In this document: positions 15,025 through 23,701 of the stretch, one piece after another
How the letters are laid out: every line of letters starts with the position of its first letter
Position numbering within the stretch: position 1 is the first letter of the stretch
Assembly (NCBI GenBank): GCA_947382645.1
Contig: CANDAE010000006.1
Coordinates: 62,001 to 126,000, forward strand
Direction: 5' to 3'
Source of the DNA: Suilimivivens sp009774465
Lineage (GTDB): Bacteria > Bacillota > Clostridia > Lachnospirales > Lachnospiraceae
DNA length: 64,000 nucleotides
Translations under genes and position numbers: made by a program
Notes under the pieces: model-generated
What the model was told of the DNA's origin: nothing
The model's database searches: none
Seen by the model: only the letters and a program-made list of their open reading frames with translations

Positions 15025-15954
15025 TCAATTTAATTGCTCCAGCAAGTTGATAAAATATTCCGGAAAAGGTGCATCTGTTTCAATATATTCCTTTGTCACC
15101 GGATGATGAAAACCCAGAATTTTGGCATGGAGCGTCTGCCCTTCTAAATGAAATGGACAGTTTTTTGCCCCATATACTGTATCTCCCAACAGAGGATACC
15201 CCAAATGCGCCATATGCACTCTGATCTGATGAGTGCGTCCTGTTTCAAGCTGACATTCTATGTAAGTATATTTATCAAAATGTTTTAACACTTTATAATG
15301 TGTGACTGCCTCTTTTCCGCCATTTCTTACTACTGCCATTTTCTTGCGGTCAACAGGATGCCTTCCTATCAGAGTTTGAATGGTTCCTGTCTCTGCTTTT
15401 AAATTGCCGCAGCAAATTGCGTGATATTTTCTAATTATGGTATGCTCCTTAAGCTGCTGTGCAATTGCTGCATGTGCTCTGTCATTTTTGCAGGCAATCA
15501 CAGAACCTGTTGTATCACGATCAATTCGATGTACAATTCCCGGACGTAAAACCCCATTGATTCCACTGAGCTCCCGGCCGCAATGGGCCAACAAGCCGTT
15601 TACCAGCGTACCGCTGTAATGCCCTGGTGCAGGATGAACCACCATTCCTTTAGGCTTATTAACAACAATTACATCACTGTCCTCATACAAAATGTCAAGA
15701 GGTATCATTTCAGGAACAATATCTGGTGTAATTGCGGGAGGAAGTATCACCTGAACCTTATCATCCGCCTTTACACGATAACTGGATTTAATCTGCCTGC
15801 CATTTACTGTGATTTTACCTTCTGAAAGGAGCTTTTGAATATAAGAACGGGATAAAGAGTCGATAAGCTCATTTAAGCATTTATCGACTCTCTCCTCTTC
15901 CATCTCTTCCGTTATTGAAAAAGAAAATTCTCTAAAATTCTCCGGCATACTCAT
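15025..15954 (-). CDS. rluD: RluD-family 23S rRNA pseudouridine synthase
   Basis: Isomerises uridine to pseudouridine in 23S rRNA. The 309-residue protein has an N-terminal S4 RNA-binding domain (about residues 15-75, RVDKCLNELIDSLSRSYIQKLL) and the catalytic domain with the HRIDRDTTG motif containing the active Asp. GRTHQIRVHMAHLGYPLLGD is the other typical block. The ATG overlaps the lspA stop codon by four bases (ATGA), so translation is coupled. lspA-rluD is a common Firmicutes pair. Confidence 0.95.
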   Translation of the reverse strand: MSMPENFREFSFSITEEMEEERVDKCLNELIDSLSRSYIQKLLSEGKITVNGRQIKSSYRVKADDKVQVILPPAITPDIVPEMIPLDILYEDSDVIVVNKPKGMVVHPAPGHYSGTLVNGLLAHCGRELSGINGVLRPGIVHRIDRDTTGSVIACKNDRAHAAIAQQLKEHTIIRKYHAICCGNLKAETGTIQTLIGRHPVDRKKMAVVRNGGKEAVTHYKVLKHFDKYTYIECQLETGRTHQIRVHMAHLGYPLLGDTVYGAKNCPFHLEGQTLHAKILGFHHPVTKEYIETDAPFPEYFINLLEQLN

Positions 15955-16478
15955 TTTAATTCCCTGAATTTTTTCTGATTGAAACTTAAGAAGTTAAAAT
16001 CATTATCTTTATAGACAAAAAGCACCTGAAAGACCAAAATTACTGTTGCGAAAGTAACGTACATATCAGCAACATTAAAAATCGGAAAATTAATTAAAAC
16101 AATATAAATAAAATCAACTACATAATCAAATCGAATTCTGTCTATCATATTTCCAATTGCACCCGCAGAAATCATAATAAGCAGCACATGAAGACTGAAA
16201 TATTTTTTATCCTGAGGTACTCTGATCAGGACATACACAATTACCATTAAAAAAATGAATGCAACAAATAGAAAAAATATTTTTTGATTCTGCAGCATAC
16301 CGAAAGCCGCGCCACGATTTTCAAGGTAATTAAATTCAAGAACACCGTCAATAATACTGAACGCCGCCTGGTTTTTTAATTTTAAAACAGCAATATACTT
16401 GGTAAATTGATCCAGTGCCGCCAAAACAAATAAAAGGATTATATCCATAATAAGTAACTTTACTTTTTGCTTATTCAT
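15951..16478 (-). CDS. lspA: Lipoprotein signal peptidase (signal peptidase II)
   Basis: Membrane aspartyl protease that removes lipoprotein signal peptides, for example from LivJ in this window. The 175-residue protein has four hydrophobic helices, with the N-terminal DQFTKYIAV, the FNYLENRGAAFGM motif and the catalytic aspartates in GNMIDR and FNVADMY. Full length, with a charged tail. It sits 8 bases after aroB and overlaps rluD by four bases. Confidence 0.96.
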   Translation of the reverse strand: MNKQKVKLLIMDIILLFVLAALDQFTKYIAVLKLKNQAAFSIIDGVLEFNYLENRGAAFGMLQNQKIFFLFVAFIFLMVIVYVLIRVPQDKKYFSLHVLLIMISAGAIGNMIDRIRFDYVVDFIYIVLINFPIFNVADMYVTFATVILVFQVLFVYKDNDFNFLSFNQKKFRELK

Positions 16479-16486
16479 AACTTTCC

Positions 16487-17590
16487 CTATTCACAATCCT
16501 CCACATAATGAATTTCCTCAAGCGCCTTTATAATGTCATCATCTGTTACTGTTCTGTCAATTACTGCTTTTCCAACTTTTTTAAGAAGAACAAATTTAAT
16601 ACTGTCTCCTTCTGCTTTTTTGTCTGACTTGGTCAATTTTAATATTTCGTCAGGATCTATATCCTGAATAGAAATCGGCAGATTAAATGGAACAAACATA
16701 TCTCTTATTTCAAAATATTCTTCCATAGAAAGCCATTCATGCTTCCAGGAAATAAAAGCTGCCGCAACAGCACCAAGGGCAACACATTCTCCATGTGTCA
16801 AAGAAAAATTCATATATTTTTCAATGGCATGTCCTATGGTATGTCCAAAGTTAAGAAGCGCCCTGTCCCCCTTTTCGGTGGGATCTTTTTCAACAACGAG
16901 TTTTTTGATCTTACAGCTTCTTTCTATCATTTCAAGGAGGATTTCTTCATCTCTGTCACAAATTTCATAGATATGATCCAGGAGCCATTCATAAAAGAGC
17001 GCATCCTTTATAAGACCGTGTTTCATAACCTCCGCAAATCCGCTGAAAAACTGCCGGTCATCCAGCGTTTTTAATGTACTCACATTCATGTAGACCAGTT
17101 TGGGCATATAAAATGAGCCAACCATATTTTTATATCCGTCAAAATCTACCCCTGTTTTTCCGCCAATGCTGGAATCAGACTGTGCAATTAATGTAGTTGG
17201 AATTTGCACAAAATCAATTCCCCTTAAGTAGGTCGCTGCAGCAAATCCGGTAATATCGCCAACTACACCGCCGCCTAAAGCAATTAAAAGGTCTTTCCTG
17301 TCAAACTTTTCTTTGATAAGAAATTCATAAATATCTTTCACTGTTGATAATGTTTTATTTTCCTCACCTGCCGGAAATGTAAACAGAACATTTTTCTTAC
17401 AGTTTCCATTTAAGAGCTTCATAACCTCCTGACTATAGAGTCCGGCAACTGTTGCGTCTGTTATAACACATAGTTTTCGTTCACTTATTTCTAACGCATT
17501 CAATTCTGAAAGCAGTTCATCAAAACCTGAAGAAAAAACAATATCATAACATGGTTTTTTTTCAAATAATATATTTAATCTTTCGCTCAT
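16487..17590 (-). CDS. aroB: 3-dehydroquinate synthase
   Basis: Second step of the shikimate pathway, making 3-dehydroquinate from DAHP with NAD and zinc. Family blocks: FPAGEENKTLSTV, ALGGGVVGDITGFAAATYLRG, TTLIAQSDSSIGGKTGVD, and zinc ligands in the LLNFGHTIGHAIE region and SLTHGECVALG. The open frame continues upstream to 17650, but that extension runs through the sepF terminator. The ATG at 17590 with AGGAAAG upstream gives the normal N-terminus (MSERLNILF) and 367 residues. The gene must therefore have its own promoter in 17591-17640 or rely on readthrough. Confidence 0.95.
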   Translation of the reverse strand: MSERLNILFEKKPCYDIVFSSGFDELLSELNALEISERKLCVITDATVAGLYSQEVMKLLNGNCKKNVLFTFPAGEENKTLSTVKDIYEFLIKEKFDRKDLLIALGGGVVGDITGFAAATYLRGIDFVQIPTTLIAQSDSSIGGKTGVDFDGYKNMVGSFYMPKLVYMNVSTLKTLDDRQFFSGFAEVMKHGLIKDALFYEWLLDHIYEICDRDEEILLEMIERSCKIKKLVVEKDPTEKGDRALLNFGHTIGHAIEKYMNFSLTHGECVALGAVAAAFISWKHEWLSMEEYFEIRDMFVPFNLPISIQDIDPDEILKLTKSDKKAEGDSIKFVLLKKVGKAVIDRTVTDDDIIKALEEIHYVEDCE

Positions 17591-17634
17591 CAACTTTCCT
17601 TTCCAACAAACGCTGTCATGCAGCTTATTGTAAT

Positions 17635-17668
17635 AAAAAACTTCCTGCATATACAGGAAGCTTTTTTA
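17635..17668 (-). terminator. Intrinsic terminator after sepF
   Basis: CTTCCTG (17641-17647) pairs with CAGGAAG (17654-17660). The minus strand continues into TTTTTTATTAC and the plus strand into CTTTTTTATTT, so both directions are possible. It follows the sepF stop by about ten bases. Confidence 0.75.
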
Positions 17669-17677
17669 TTTGTAAAA

Positions 17678-18178
17678 TTAAATACCGTTATTGATCGGCA
17701 CATCAAAAGATCCTGATAAAATTTCCTGAAAATCGCCTGATATATCTACGATAGCCGGTGTAATAATAAATATGTAATGAGATATTTTCTGCAGATTACC
17801 GCTGATTGCAAAACAGGATCCTGAAGTAAAGTCAATAATACGTTGTGCAATGTCAACATCCAATCCTTCCAGGTTTAGAACAACTGTTCTGTTTGCAAGA
17901 AGGGTTTCTGTTATCTCCCTCGCGTCTTCAATGGATGTTGGTTTGATCACACATACCTCCATGCCATTACCGGTTTTCTTAGTCTGGCGCATGGGCGTAA
18001 CCTTTGGGGTTACCTTTTTGATGGGTTTTTCATCATTGAGGTCAGGCTCTTCCTTTGCCATTTGTATTTTTTTAGGCTTTTCCTCTACCTGTACGTCATC
18101 ATAATAATCATCATCATAAAAATCGTCATCATCTTCATTTAGTTTCATATAATTAAGAAACTTATCCATTACTCCCAT
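17678..18178 (-). CDS. sepF: Cell division protein SepF
   Basis: Cytoplasmic partner of FtsZ that tethers and bundles the Z ring. The N-terminus MGVMDKFLNYMKLN is the amphipathic membrane-targeting helix; an acidic linker (DDDDFYDDDYYDDV) follows, then the conserved core domain (VVLNLEGLDVDIAQRIIDF, GSCFAISGNLQKI). The longer upstream frame is out because AAGGAG at 18193-18188 serves the ATG at 18178, giving 166 residues. It follows yggS by 13 bases and ends the division transcript at a terminator. Confidence 0.95.
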   Translation of the reverse strand: MGVMDKFLNYMKLNEDDDDFYDDDYYDDVQVEEKPKKIQMAKEEPDLNDEKPIKKVTPKVTPMRQTKKTGNGMEVCVIKPTSIEDAREITETLLANRTVVLNLEGLDVDIAQRIIDFTSGSCFAISGNLQKISHYIFIITPAIVDISGDFQEILSGSFDVPINNGI

Positions 18179-18191
18179 ATCTAAGAACTCC

Positions 18192-18887
18192 TTATTTAAC
18201 CGGATATTTTCGTTCCCCAAAGATGCCTGTCCCCACACGGATAAAAGTAGCACCCTCTTCTATGGCAACTGTATAATCTCCTGTCATTCCCATTGACAGA
18301 ACATTCATACTAACATTATCAATGTTTTTTTGATTTATGTCAACAAGTAATTGTTTTAGCTGCCCAAAATATTGTCGATTTTCTTCGGGATCATCAACAT
18401 ATGGTGCTATAGTCATAAGGCCTTTAATTGAAATTCCGGGAAGCGCAGCTATTTTACGTATCAGCATTTCCGCATCTTCCGGTTTTACGCCAAATTTAGT
18501 GTCCTCTCCTGCTACATTGACTTCAATTAAAATGGAAACCTGCACCTGTTTTTTTACAGCTTCTTTACTGATTTCTTCTGCAAGTTTTAGCGAATCAACG
18601 CTATGAATTAAAGCAGCTTTATCAACAATATATTTCACCTTATTGCGCTGCAGATGGCCGATCATATGCCATTTAATATCTTTGGGCATTACTTCATATT
18701 TATCTACCAATTCCTGCACTTTGTTTTCACCAAAAATTCTGCATCCACTTTCATATGCTTCCATAAGAGCCGAAACCGGTTTTGTCTTGCTGACTGCAAT
18801 CAATTCCACATCCTGCTCACTGCGTCCGGCTTTTTCACATGCCTTTTTCATATTTTCGTGAACTTCTAAAAGATTACTTTTTATCAT
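18192..18887 (-). CDS. yggS: YggS-family PLP homeostasis protein
   Basis: A 231-residue pyridoxal-phosphate-binding barrel protein without known catalysis, needed for vitamin B6 balance. The PLP lysine lies in IAVSKTKP; other family blocks are IGHLQRNKVKYI, FGVKPEDAE, GLMTIAPY and LSMGMTGDYTVAIEEGAT. Full length. It lies upstream of sepF, as in many Firmicutes where ylmE-ylmF are adjacent in the division cluster. Confidence 0.95.
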   Translation of the reverse strand: MIKSNLLEVHENMKKACEKAGRSEQDVELIAVSKTKPVSALMEAYESGCRIFGENKVQELVDKYEVMPKDIKWHMIGHLQRNKVKYIVDKAALIHSVDSLKLAEEISKEAVKKQVQVSILIEVNVAGEDTKFGVKPEDAEMLIRKIAALPGISIKGLMTIAPYVDDPEENRQYFGQLKQLLVDINQKNIDNVSMNVLSMGMTGDYTVAIEEGATFIRVGTGIFGERKYPVK

Positions 18888-18916
18888 TGTACCGCCTCCA
18901 TGATATTCCTGTTCGA

Positions 18917-20311
18917 TTAATTATATATAAATTCGTCATCTGTCACTGTTGATGCATCAAGTACAATATAATCATATACACTGAGGCCATACTGGGTATT
19001 GGATTTAACGATGGAATACTCATCATTTTTATATAATACATTGATCTGTTTAAAGTCTGCATAGCCCTTGTTGATATTATAAACACCGGTAAGGCTTCCG
19101 CGCTTGCTGATTGCATATTTTTCATTTGAATCCGGCTTTATAATATATTCCCCAATGCGTAAAACCATATCATCCAGGTAATATTCTGTTTCTGTTTCAT
19201 TATAAATAGTGGTCTCAATGAATTCTGTGGTTGCTGTTCCATCTTCTGTGTAGGTTTCTCTCAAAATACCATAATTTTTTCCATTTCCACCCTGCGTCAC
19301 ATACTCCTTTGGAACAATAAAAAATTCTTTTTCAACAATAGAAGAATTGGGAATTTTCAATCCGGTTTCTTCCTCTAAAATCAGTTCAATGTCAATAAAA
19401 CGGTCAGTGCAAAAAGTAACCATAGAATTTGTAAATGTGAGTTTTACAAAGGTATCTCCTTCTTCATTCGTAAAGCTTGAAACTTCCCCCCAGGAAGTAT
19501 TTTGATTTTTTAAAAATTTTACCTTTACGAATTCCGCCTCTAAAAGTTCTTCCTCTTTTTCTTTATCTGTCTGAATTACAATAGACCAGTCTTCCTTTTT
19601 GGATATTTTGTATACAGCCTGTCCGGCTTCTACCAGTTCATTACTGATTAACTGAACCTTTTCGTAGGTTTTAGTATCAAAAAGCTCCTTGGTAAACTGT
19701 TCTAATGTCAGATTTTCATACCCGTCAACAGAATAAATCACAATGCCTGTTGACGGAGACCTCCCGTAGGAAATCAATTCTGATAAGCCGGAATTATTAA
19801 TTTTATCTACATTTTCCAGAATATTGGCATTTGCCAGTTTAAGCACTGTTCCTTCCACCCCGTATTTGAAATCATATACCGTGGAAAAATTTTCAGGGTT
19901 AAAGGTATTGGTAAAATCAAGAATCTCTGTTTTCAGCTCATTTAAATCCCTGCCGGTAAGCGTATTTCCGTATGCTTCCGCATTCAAATAGTCTGCCAGT
20001 CTGCCGGACTCATCAAGCGTATATACAAGGTTGCCAACGCCTACGCGTTCTCCTTCCCTGGCATAATAATTTACATAACCGGCATGTGCGGCATTTACAA
20101 TTTCCTCTTCACGTAAGGCAATTCCCTTATAAATATTGTTTGATGAAAGAGAACCCATTTTTACCTGATGGCCTTCAATATGTTTTTGGGTGAAATACAT
20201 AAAAACACAAATAACAATATAAATAAAAATTACCGCAAAAATAACCATACCTATATTGATATTTAAGGGTTTTCTGTATTTAACTATCTTATTTCTGTCA
20301 TTACCGCTCAA
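18917..20311 (-). CDS. HlyD-like membrane-anchored protein of the sepF cluster
   Basis: A 464-residue protein with one membrane helix near residues 20-45 (INIGMVIFAVIFIYIVICVFM) and a large extracytoplasmic part. The segment ALREEEIVNAAHAGYVNYYAREGERVGVGNLVYTLDE resembles the biotinyl-lipoyl hairpin of HlyD-type adaptor proteins. No ABC transporter or outer component is nearby. The open frame can be read from a GTG at 20344, but that reaches the upstream terminator. TTG at 20311 with AGGAG seven bases upstream is the likely start. Position ahead of yggS-sepF suggests an envelope or division role; that is inference. Confidence 0.75.
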   Translation of the reverse strand: MSGNDRNKIVKYRKPLNINIGMVIFAVIFIYIVICVFMYFTQKHIEGHQVKMGSLSSNNIYKGIALREEEIVNAAHAGYVNYYAREGERVGVGNLVYTLDESGRLADYLNAEAYGNTLTGRDLNELKTEILDFTNTFNPENFSTVYDFKYGVEGTVLKLANANILENVDKINNSGLSELISYGRSPSTGIVIYSVDGYENLTLEQFTKELFDTKTYEKVQLISNELVEAGQAVYKISKKEDWSIVIQTDKEKEEELLEAEFVKVKFLKNQNTSWGEVSSFTNEEGDTFVKLTFTNSMVTFCTDRFIDIELILEEETGLKIPNSSIVEKEFFIVPKEYVTQGGNGKNYGILRETYTEDGTATTEFIETTIYNETETEYYLDDMVLRIGEYIIKPDSNEKYAISKRGSLTGVYNINKGYADFKQINVLYKNDEYSIVKSNTQYGLSVYDYIVLDASTVTDDEFIYN

Positions 20312-20346
20312 TTTAAAAACTCCTGCAAAAAAAATAATTACCACGC

Positions 20347-20374
20347 GAAAAAAATCCCCCGGATTCCCCGGGGG
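20347..20374 (-). terminator. Intrinsic terminator after small P-loop gene
   Basis: CCCCCGG (20356-20362) pairs with CCGGGGG (20368-20374), loop of five; the minus strand continues ATTTTTTTCGCG. A textbook factor-independent terminator. Confidence 0.88.
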
Positions 20375-20383
20375 TTATGTAAT

Positions 20384-20803
20384 TTATAAGGAAACAATGA
20401 TTTTATCTTTAAGAGAAGCCGGAAATTCATCTTCATCCAATGAAATGCCAATTACAAAGTTTACATTGAAGGCTTCGCTGATTTTGTCTAATTTTGCGAT
20501 AATTGGTTCAACCAAACTGCCATCTATACAGGCAATTTTCAAAAAACTGTCGAAATACATCTGTTCCAAATCATGATCCTGTGAAATGATACCACTGATA
20601 AATCCAATAAATTCATCTGAATTAGTAATCATATAAGAAGAAACATCAATCAATCTTATTTTGTTATTCAGTTCATACATATGTTTTGTGCTCTTATCCA
20701 GATATACAATATTGCCGGATACACTCTGTACCTCAGTATTCACTTTATCTAATAAATGCTTGGTCTTGCCTTTCCCCTTTTTTCCAACTATTAACTGAAC
20801 CAT
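20384..20803 (-). CDS. Small P-loop protein, unknown function
   Basis: A 139-residue protein starting MVQLIVGKKGKGKTKHLL: the GKKGKGKT stretch is a Walker A motif. A hydrophobic strand before FVIGISLDEDEFP could be a second NTPase-core strand, but I see no clear Walker B or sensor motif, and the protein is too short for a complete ATPase. No family with a known role is recognised. It is monocistronic by appearance, with its own terminator, between the division cluster and a carboxypeptidase gene. Confidence 0.75.
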   Translation of the reverse strand: MVQLIVGKKGKGKTKHLLDKVNTEVQSVSGNIVYLDKSTKHMYELNNKIRLIDVSSYMITNSDEFIGFISGIISQDHDLEQMYFDSFLKIACIDGSLVEPIIAKLDKISEAFNVNFVIGISLDEDEFPASLKDKIIVSL

Positions 20804-20895
20804 TGGTAATCCCTCCTGAAGTATAGTATATTTTCTGTATATAAAATAGATTTGCCTAAATTAATTATAAGTGATTGCTGGTTAAAAAACAACTG

Positions 20896-21879
20896 TTAAT
20901 TGTTTATTTCTCCCAACAAATCTGTCATTTGTTCGTATAAACCATCCCTGCTGTCCGCCCGCAGAATAATTGAAATATAAGGATTGCTGGAAGAATCTCT
21001 GGAGATCAATACCAGACAATGCCCTGCCGCATTTGTTGTGCCTGTTTTACCCCCAAGAACCGTAATCCCGCTGGGAGCCTGTGCTGTTCCCTGAATAAAA
21101 TAATTGCTGTTGTTTACGCTGATTTCCTTTGAAGCACCATTTTTGTCCGTGTACACTGTAGTATAAGTATCCATATGTATGATTTCGTTAAACAGGCTGT
21201 AATTTACAGCTTCATTCATAATAAGATACATATCGTAAGCAGTTGTATAGTGATTATCATCGGGCAGTCCATGAGGATTCACAAAATGTGTGTTGGTCGC
21301 TCCAAGCGCAAGGGCTTCTTCATTCATCATGTCTGCAAATGCCTCTACGGAACCGGCAATCCCCTCAGCAATCATAACAGCAGCATCATTTGCAGAATTA
21401 ATCAGCAAAAGATGAAGCGCCTGATCCAGCGTCATTTGATCCCCTTCTCTGATACCGCAGACCTGTGCGCCTGATTCTAAAACCCTAACATTTGGCGTTG
21501 CAGTCAGCATCATATCACTGGAACCGTGCTTTAATGCAACAAGTGCAGTCATAACTTTTGTAAGAGAAGCCGGATAAAGCTTTTCATGGACATTTTTCGC
21601 ATAAATGGTTTCTTTTTGATTTACATCAAAAAGCCCTGCAGCGGAAGCGGTAATGGAAAGACTGCTTCCCCCTGCATCTGCATCCACAATGCATAAATCA
21701 TTTGCAAAGGGTTCCGCCACCCCCCGCTCCTCTTCCAAATTAACAATCCGAAAACTGCTTACATCTGAATTTGTTGTGTATGGCATATCATAGGAAGCCT
21801 GTCCACATCCTGTAAACAATAAAATACTTGCCGCAAAAAATGCAGATAAAATTTTATTTTTCTTATTTGTACATTTCAC
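20896..21879 (-). CDS. D-alanyl-D-alanine carboxypeptidase (S11, lipoprotein)
   Basis: Penicillin-binding protein that trims the terminal D-Ala of peptidoglycan stem peptides outside the cell. It has a lipoprotein signal (ILSAFFAASILLFTGC) and the three serine-enzyme motifs: SLTK in LYPASLTKVMTA, SAND in LLINSANDAAV and KTG in LGGKTGTTNAAG. The 327-residue form is short, without an obvious C-terminal beta domain. The GTG start at 21879 overlaps the mgsA end by 17 bases, placing it at the tail of the rodA-mgsA transcript. Confidence 0.93.
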   Translation of the reverse strand: MKCTNKKNKILSAFFAASILLFTGCGQASYDMPYTTNSDVSSFRIVNLEEERGVAEPFANDLCIVDADAGGSSLSITASAAGLFDVNQKETIYAKNVHEKLYPASLTKVMTALVALKHGSSDMMLTATPNVRVLESGAQVCGIREGDQMTLDQALHLLLINSANDAAVMIAEGIAGSVEAFADMMNEEALALGATNTHFVNPHGLPDDNHYTTAYDMYLIMNEAVNYSLFNEIIHMDTYTTVYTDKNGASKEISVNNSNYFIQGTAQAPSGITVLGGKTGTTNAAGHCLVLISRDSSSNPYISIILRADSRDGLYEQMTDLLGEINN

Positions 21880-22258
21880 GCCACTCTAGATCTCCTCTGT
21901 CAAGGGACTTAATAAGTAACTCTGCTGTTGCCAGATTGGTTGCCATTGGAATATTATACATATCACAAAGTTTTATTACATTATTCACATCCGGCTCATG
22001 CGTTTTGGAAGTTAAAGGATCTCTTAAAAAAATAACAAGATCTATCTGATTGTGTTCAATCTGTGCACCAATCTGCTGCTCTCCGCCAAGATGTCCTGCC
22101 AGAAATTTATGAATGTTTAAATTGGTCACTTCCTCTACCAGCCTTCCTGTTGTGCCGGTTGCGTACAATTCATTTTTACTTAAAATACCACGATATGCTA
22201 TGCAGAAATTCTGCATTAGCTTCTTTTTGGTATCATGTGCAATTAATGCTATATTCAT
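21863..22258 (-). CDS. mgsA: Methylglyoxal synthase
   Basis: Converts dihydroxyacetone phosphate to methylglyoxal, a glycolytic overflow route. The 131-residue sequence has the family blocks ALIAHDTKKK, ATGTTGRLV (phosphate binding), GHLGGEQQIGA and FLRDPLTSKTHEPD with the catalytic aspartate. Complete. Placing mgsA behind rodA is a recurring Clostridia arrangement, although the metabolic reason is not obvious. Confidence 0.96.
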   Translation of the reverse strand: MNIALIAHDTKKKLMQNFCIAYRGILSKNELYATGTTGRLVEEVTNLNIHKFLAGHLGGEQQIGAQIEHNQIDLVIFLRDPLTSKTHEPDVNNVIKLCDMYNIPMATNLATAELLIKSLDRGDLEWREMYK

Positions 22259-22298
22259 GCTATACCCCTTCCCGTTAACCCTTATTACCCATTATACA

Positions 22299-23405
22299 TC
22301 ATTTTGTGCGGCATTGTAACCCCACATTTAAAACAAATCCAATTCCAATAAAAGAACTTACAAGCGACGTAAGCCCATAGCTTACAAAAGGAAGCGGCAG
22401 CCCTGTATTTGGAAGTAAATAGGTAACCACTCCTATATTGATAAATCCCTGAAATCCTATCATTGCCCCTACGCCTGCGGCTATGACAGTTCCTGCAATA
22501 TCCTTGGCGCGCCTGGCAATCAAAAGACATTCCACACTGATCAGCATAATAAGAACAATAACAACGCAGGCGCCTACAAATCCAAATTCCTCCCCAATAA
22601 CAGCAAAAATAAAGTCTGTCTGGGGTTCTGCTATAAAGTCTGCATTTTTTACGGAGCTGATCTCATTATTTTTATATCCTTTTCCGGTAAGCTGGCCGGA
22701 ACCGATTGCCATAACGGAATATTCCTGCTGGTAGCCGATAGAATTGGCATACTCTTCTTTGTTAAAAAAAGCAACAATTCTGTTTGCCTGATATTGATTT
22801 ATAATTTTCTGCTCCGGCTGCAGAACAAGGTAAAGAAAAATCATCATAGACGGAATGGCCACAGCCAGAAAGCCTATAACCACCCGCCATCGTACGCCCG
22901 CTGTAAACATTACTACTGCAAAGATCAGACAAATTACAATCGTTGTTGAAAGATCCGGCTGTGCAAGCACCAGCGCTGCAGGAATTACAAATAAAATACA
23001 GCACATTGAAATACATTTAAAGGTGTTGAAATGCTCCTTATGTTTATAAATATATTGCGCCAAAAATAAGATAATCAGTATTTTGGCAAGCTCCGAAGGC
23101 TGAAAACGAATTCCGGCAATCGTCACCCATCTTTGTGCGCCATTTGTATCCTCCCCCATATAGATAACAAGCGCAAGTATCAGCAGATTAAAAATGTACA
23201 TAAGCCAATAGAGATTAAGCAATACCGAATAGTCAAACAGAGAGATTACCAGCATTAAAAACAGTCCAACGGCAAAGCCGGCAATCTGTCTGTTTTGGAG
23301 AGATGGTGCCGCACTTCCCACTGCAATAATTCCAATTACAGAAAGTGCACTTACCAAAAATACCAATTTAAAATCAAAATAGCGTATTTTATACTGTTTC
23401 AGCAT
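22299..23405 (-). CDS. rodA: Rod-shape SEDS glycosyltransferase RodA
   Basis: Integral membrane peptidoglycan polymerase of the elongasome that works with the class B PBP encoded by mrdA. The 368-residue protein has about ten helices and SEDS signatures: GAQRWVTIAGIRFQPSELAK, AQPDLSTTIVI, the extracellular loop TDFIFAVIGEEFGFVGA and NTGLPLPFVSYGLTSL. I call RodA, not FtsW, from the neighbouring mre and mrdA genes. It follows minE by 12 bases. Confidence 0.94.
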   Translation of the reverse strand: MLKQYKIRYFDFKLVFLVSALSVIGIIAVGSAAPSLQNRQIAGFAVGLFLMLVISLFDYSVLLNLYWLMYIFNLLILALVIYMGEDTNGAQRWVTIAGIRFQPSELAKILIILFLAQYIYKHKEHFNTFKCISMCCILFVIPAALVLAQPDLSTTIVICLIFAVVMFTAGVRWRVVIGFLAVAIPSMMIFLYLVLQPEQKIINQYQANRIVAFFNKEEYANSIGYQQEYSVMAIGSGQLTGKGYKNNEISSVKNADFIAEPQTDFIFAVIGEEFGFVGACVVIVLIMLISVECLLIARRAKDIAGTVIAAGVGAMIGFQGFINIGVVTYLLPNTGLPLPFVSYGLTSLVSSFIGIGFVLNVGLQCRTK

Positions 23406-23417
23406 TTATATCACCTT

Positions 23418-23690
23418 TCAGTTTACATTCTTATGTAAGTCCAAAATAGGAATATTCGCATACAGGGTAGGCGTTTTATCCCGCCCCTTGCTGTCAGTTT
23501 TACTGATCTGAATTTCCATACTCTGCGTATCTATTTTCATGTATTTTGATATTACCTTTGCAATATCTGTTTTTATCATTTCCATCATTTCCGGCGAGCA
23601 GTTGACTCTGTCGGAAATAAGCAATATCTTTAAACGGTCTTTTGCAATTTCCCTTGATTTTTTCCTGCTAAAAAAGTTCCTGATTCCCAT
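23418..23690 (-). CDS. minE: Topological specificity factor MinE
   Basis: A 90-residue regulator that stimulates MinD ATPase and displaces MinC, restricting septation to midcell. The N-terminal part (MGIRNFFSRKKSREIAKDRL) is the membrane-targeting and MinD-contact region, followed by ILLISDRVNCSPEMMEMIKTD and the beta-rich dimer domain. MinE is present in this Gram-positive, implying an oscillating Min system and not only the DivIVA-dependent one. Confidence 0.95.
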   Translation of the reverse strand: MGIRNFFSRKKSREIAKDRLKILLISDRVNCSPEMMEMIKTDIAKVISKYMKIDTQSMEIQISKTDSKGRDKTPTLYANIPILDLHKNVN

Positions 23691-23701
23691 GAGACCACCT
23701 C

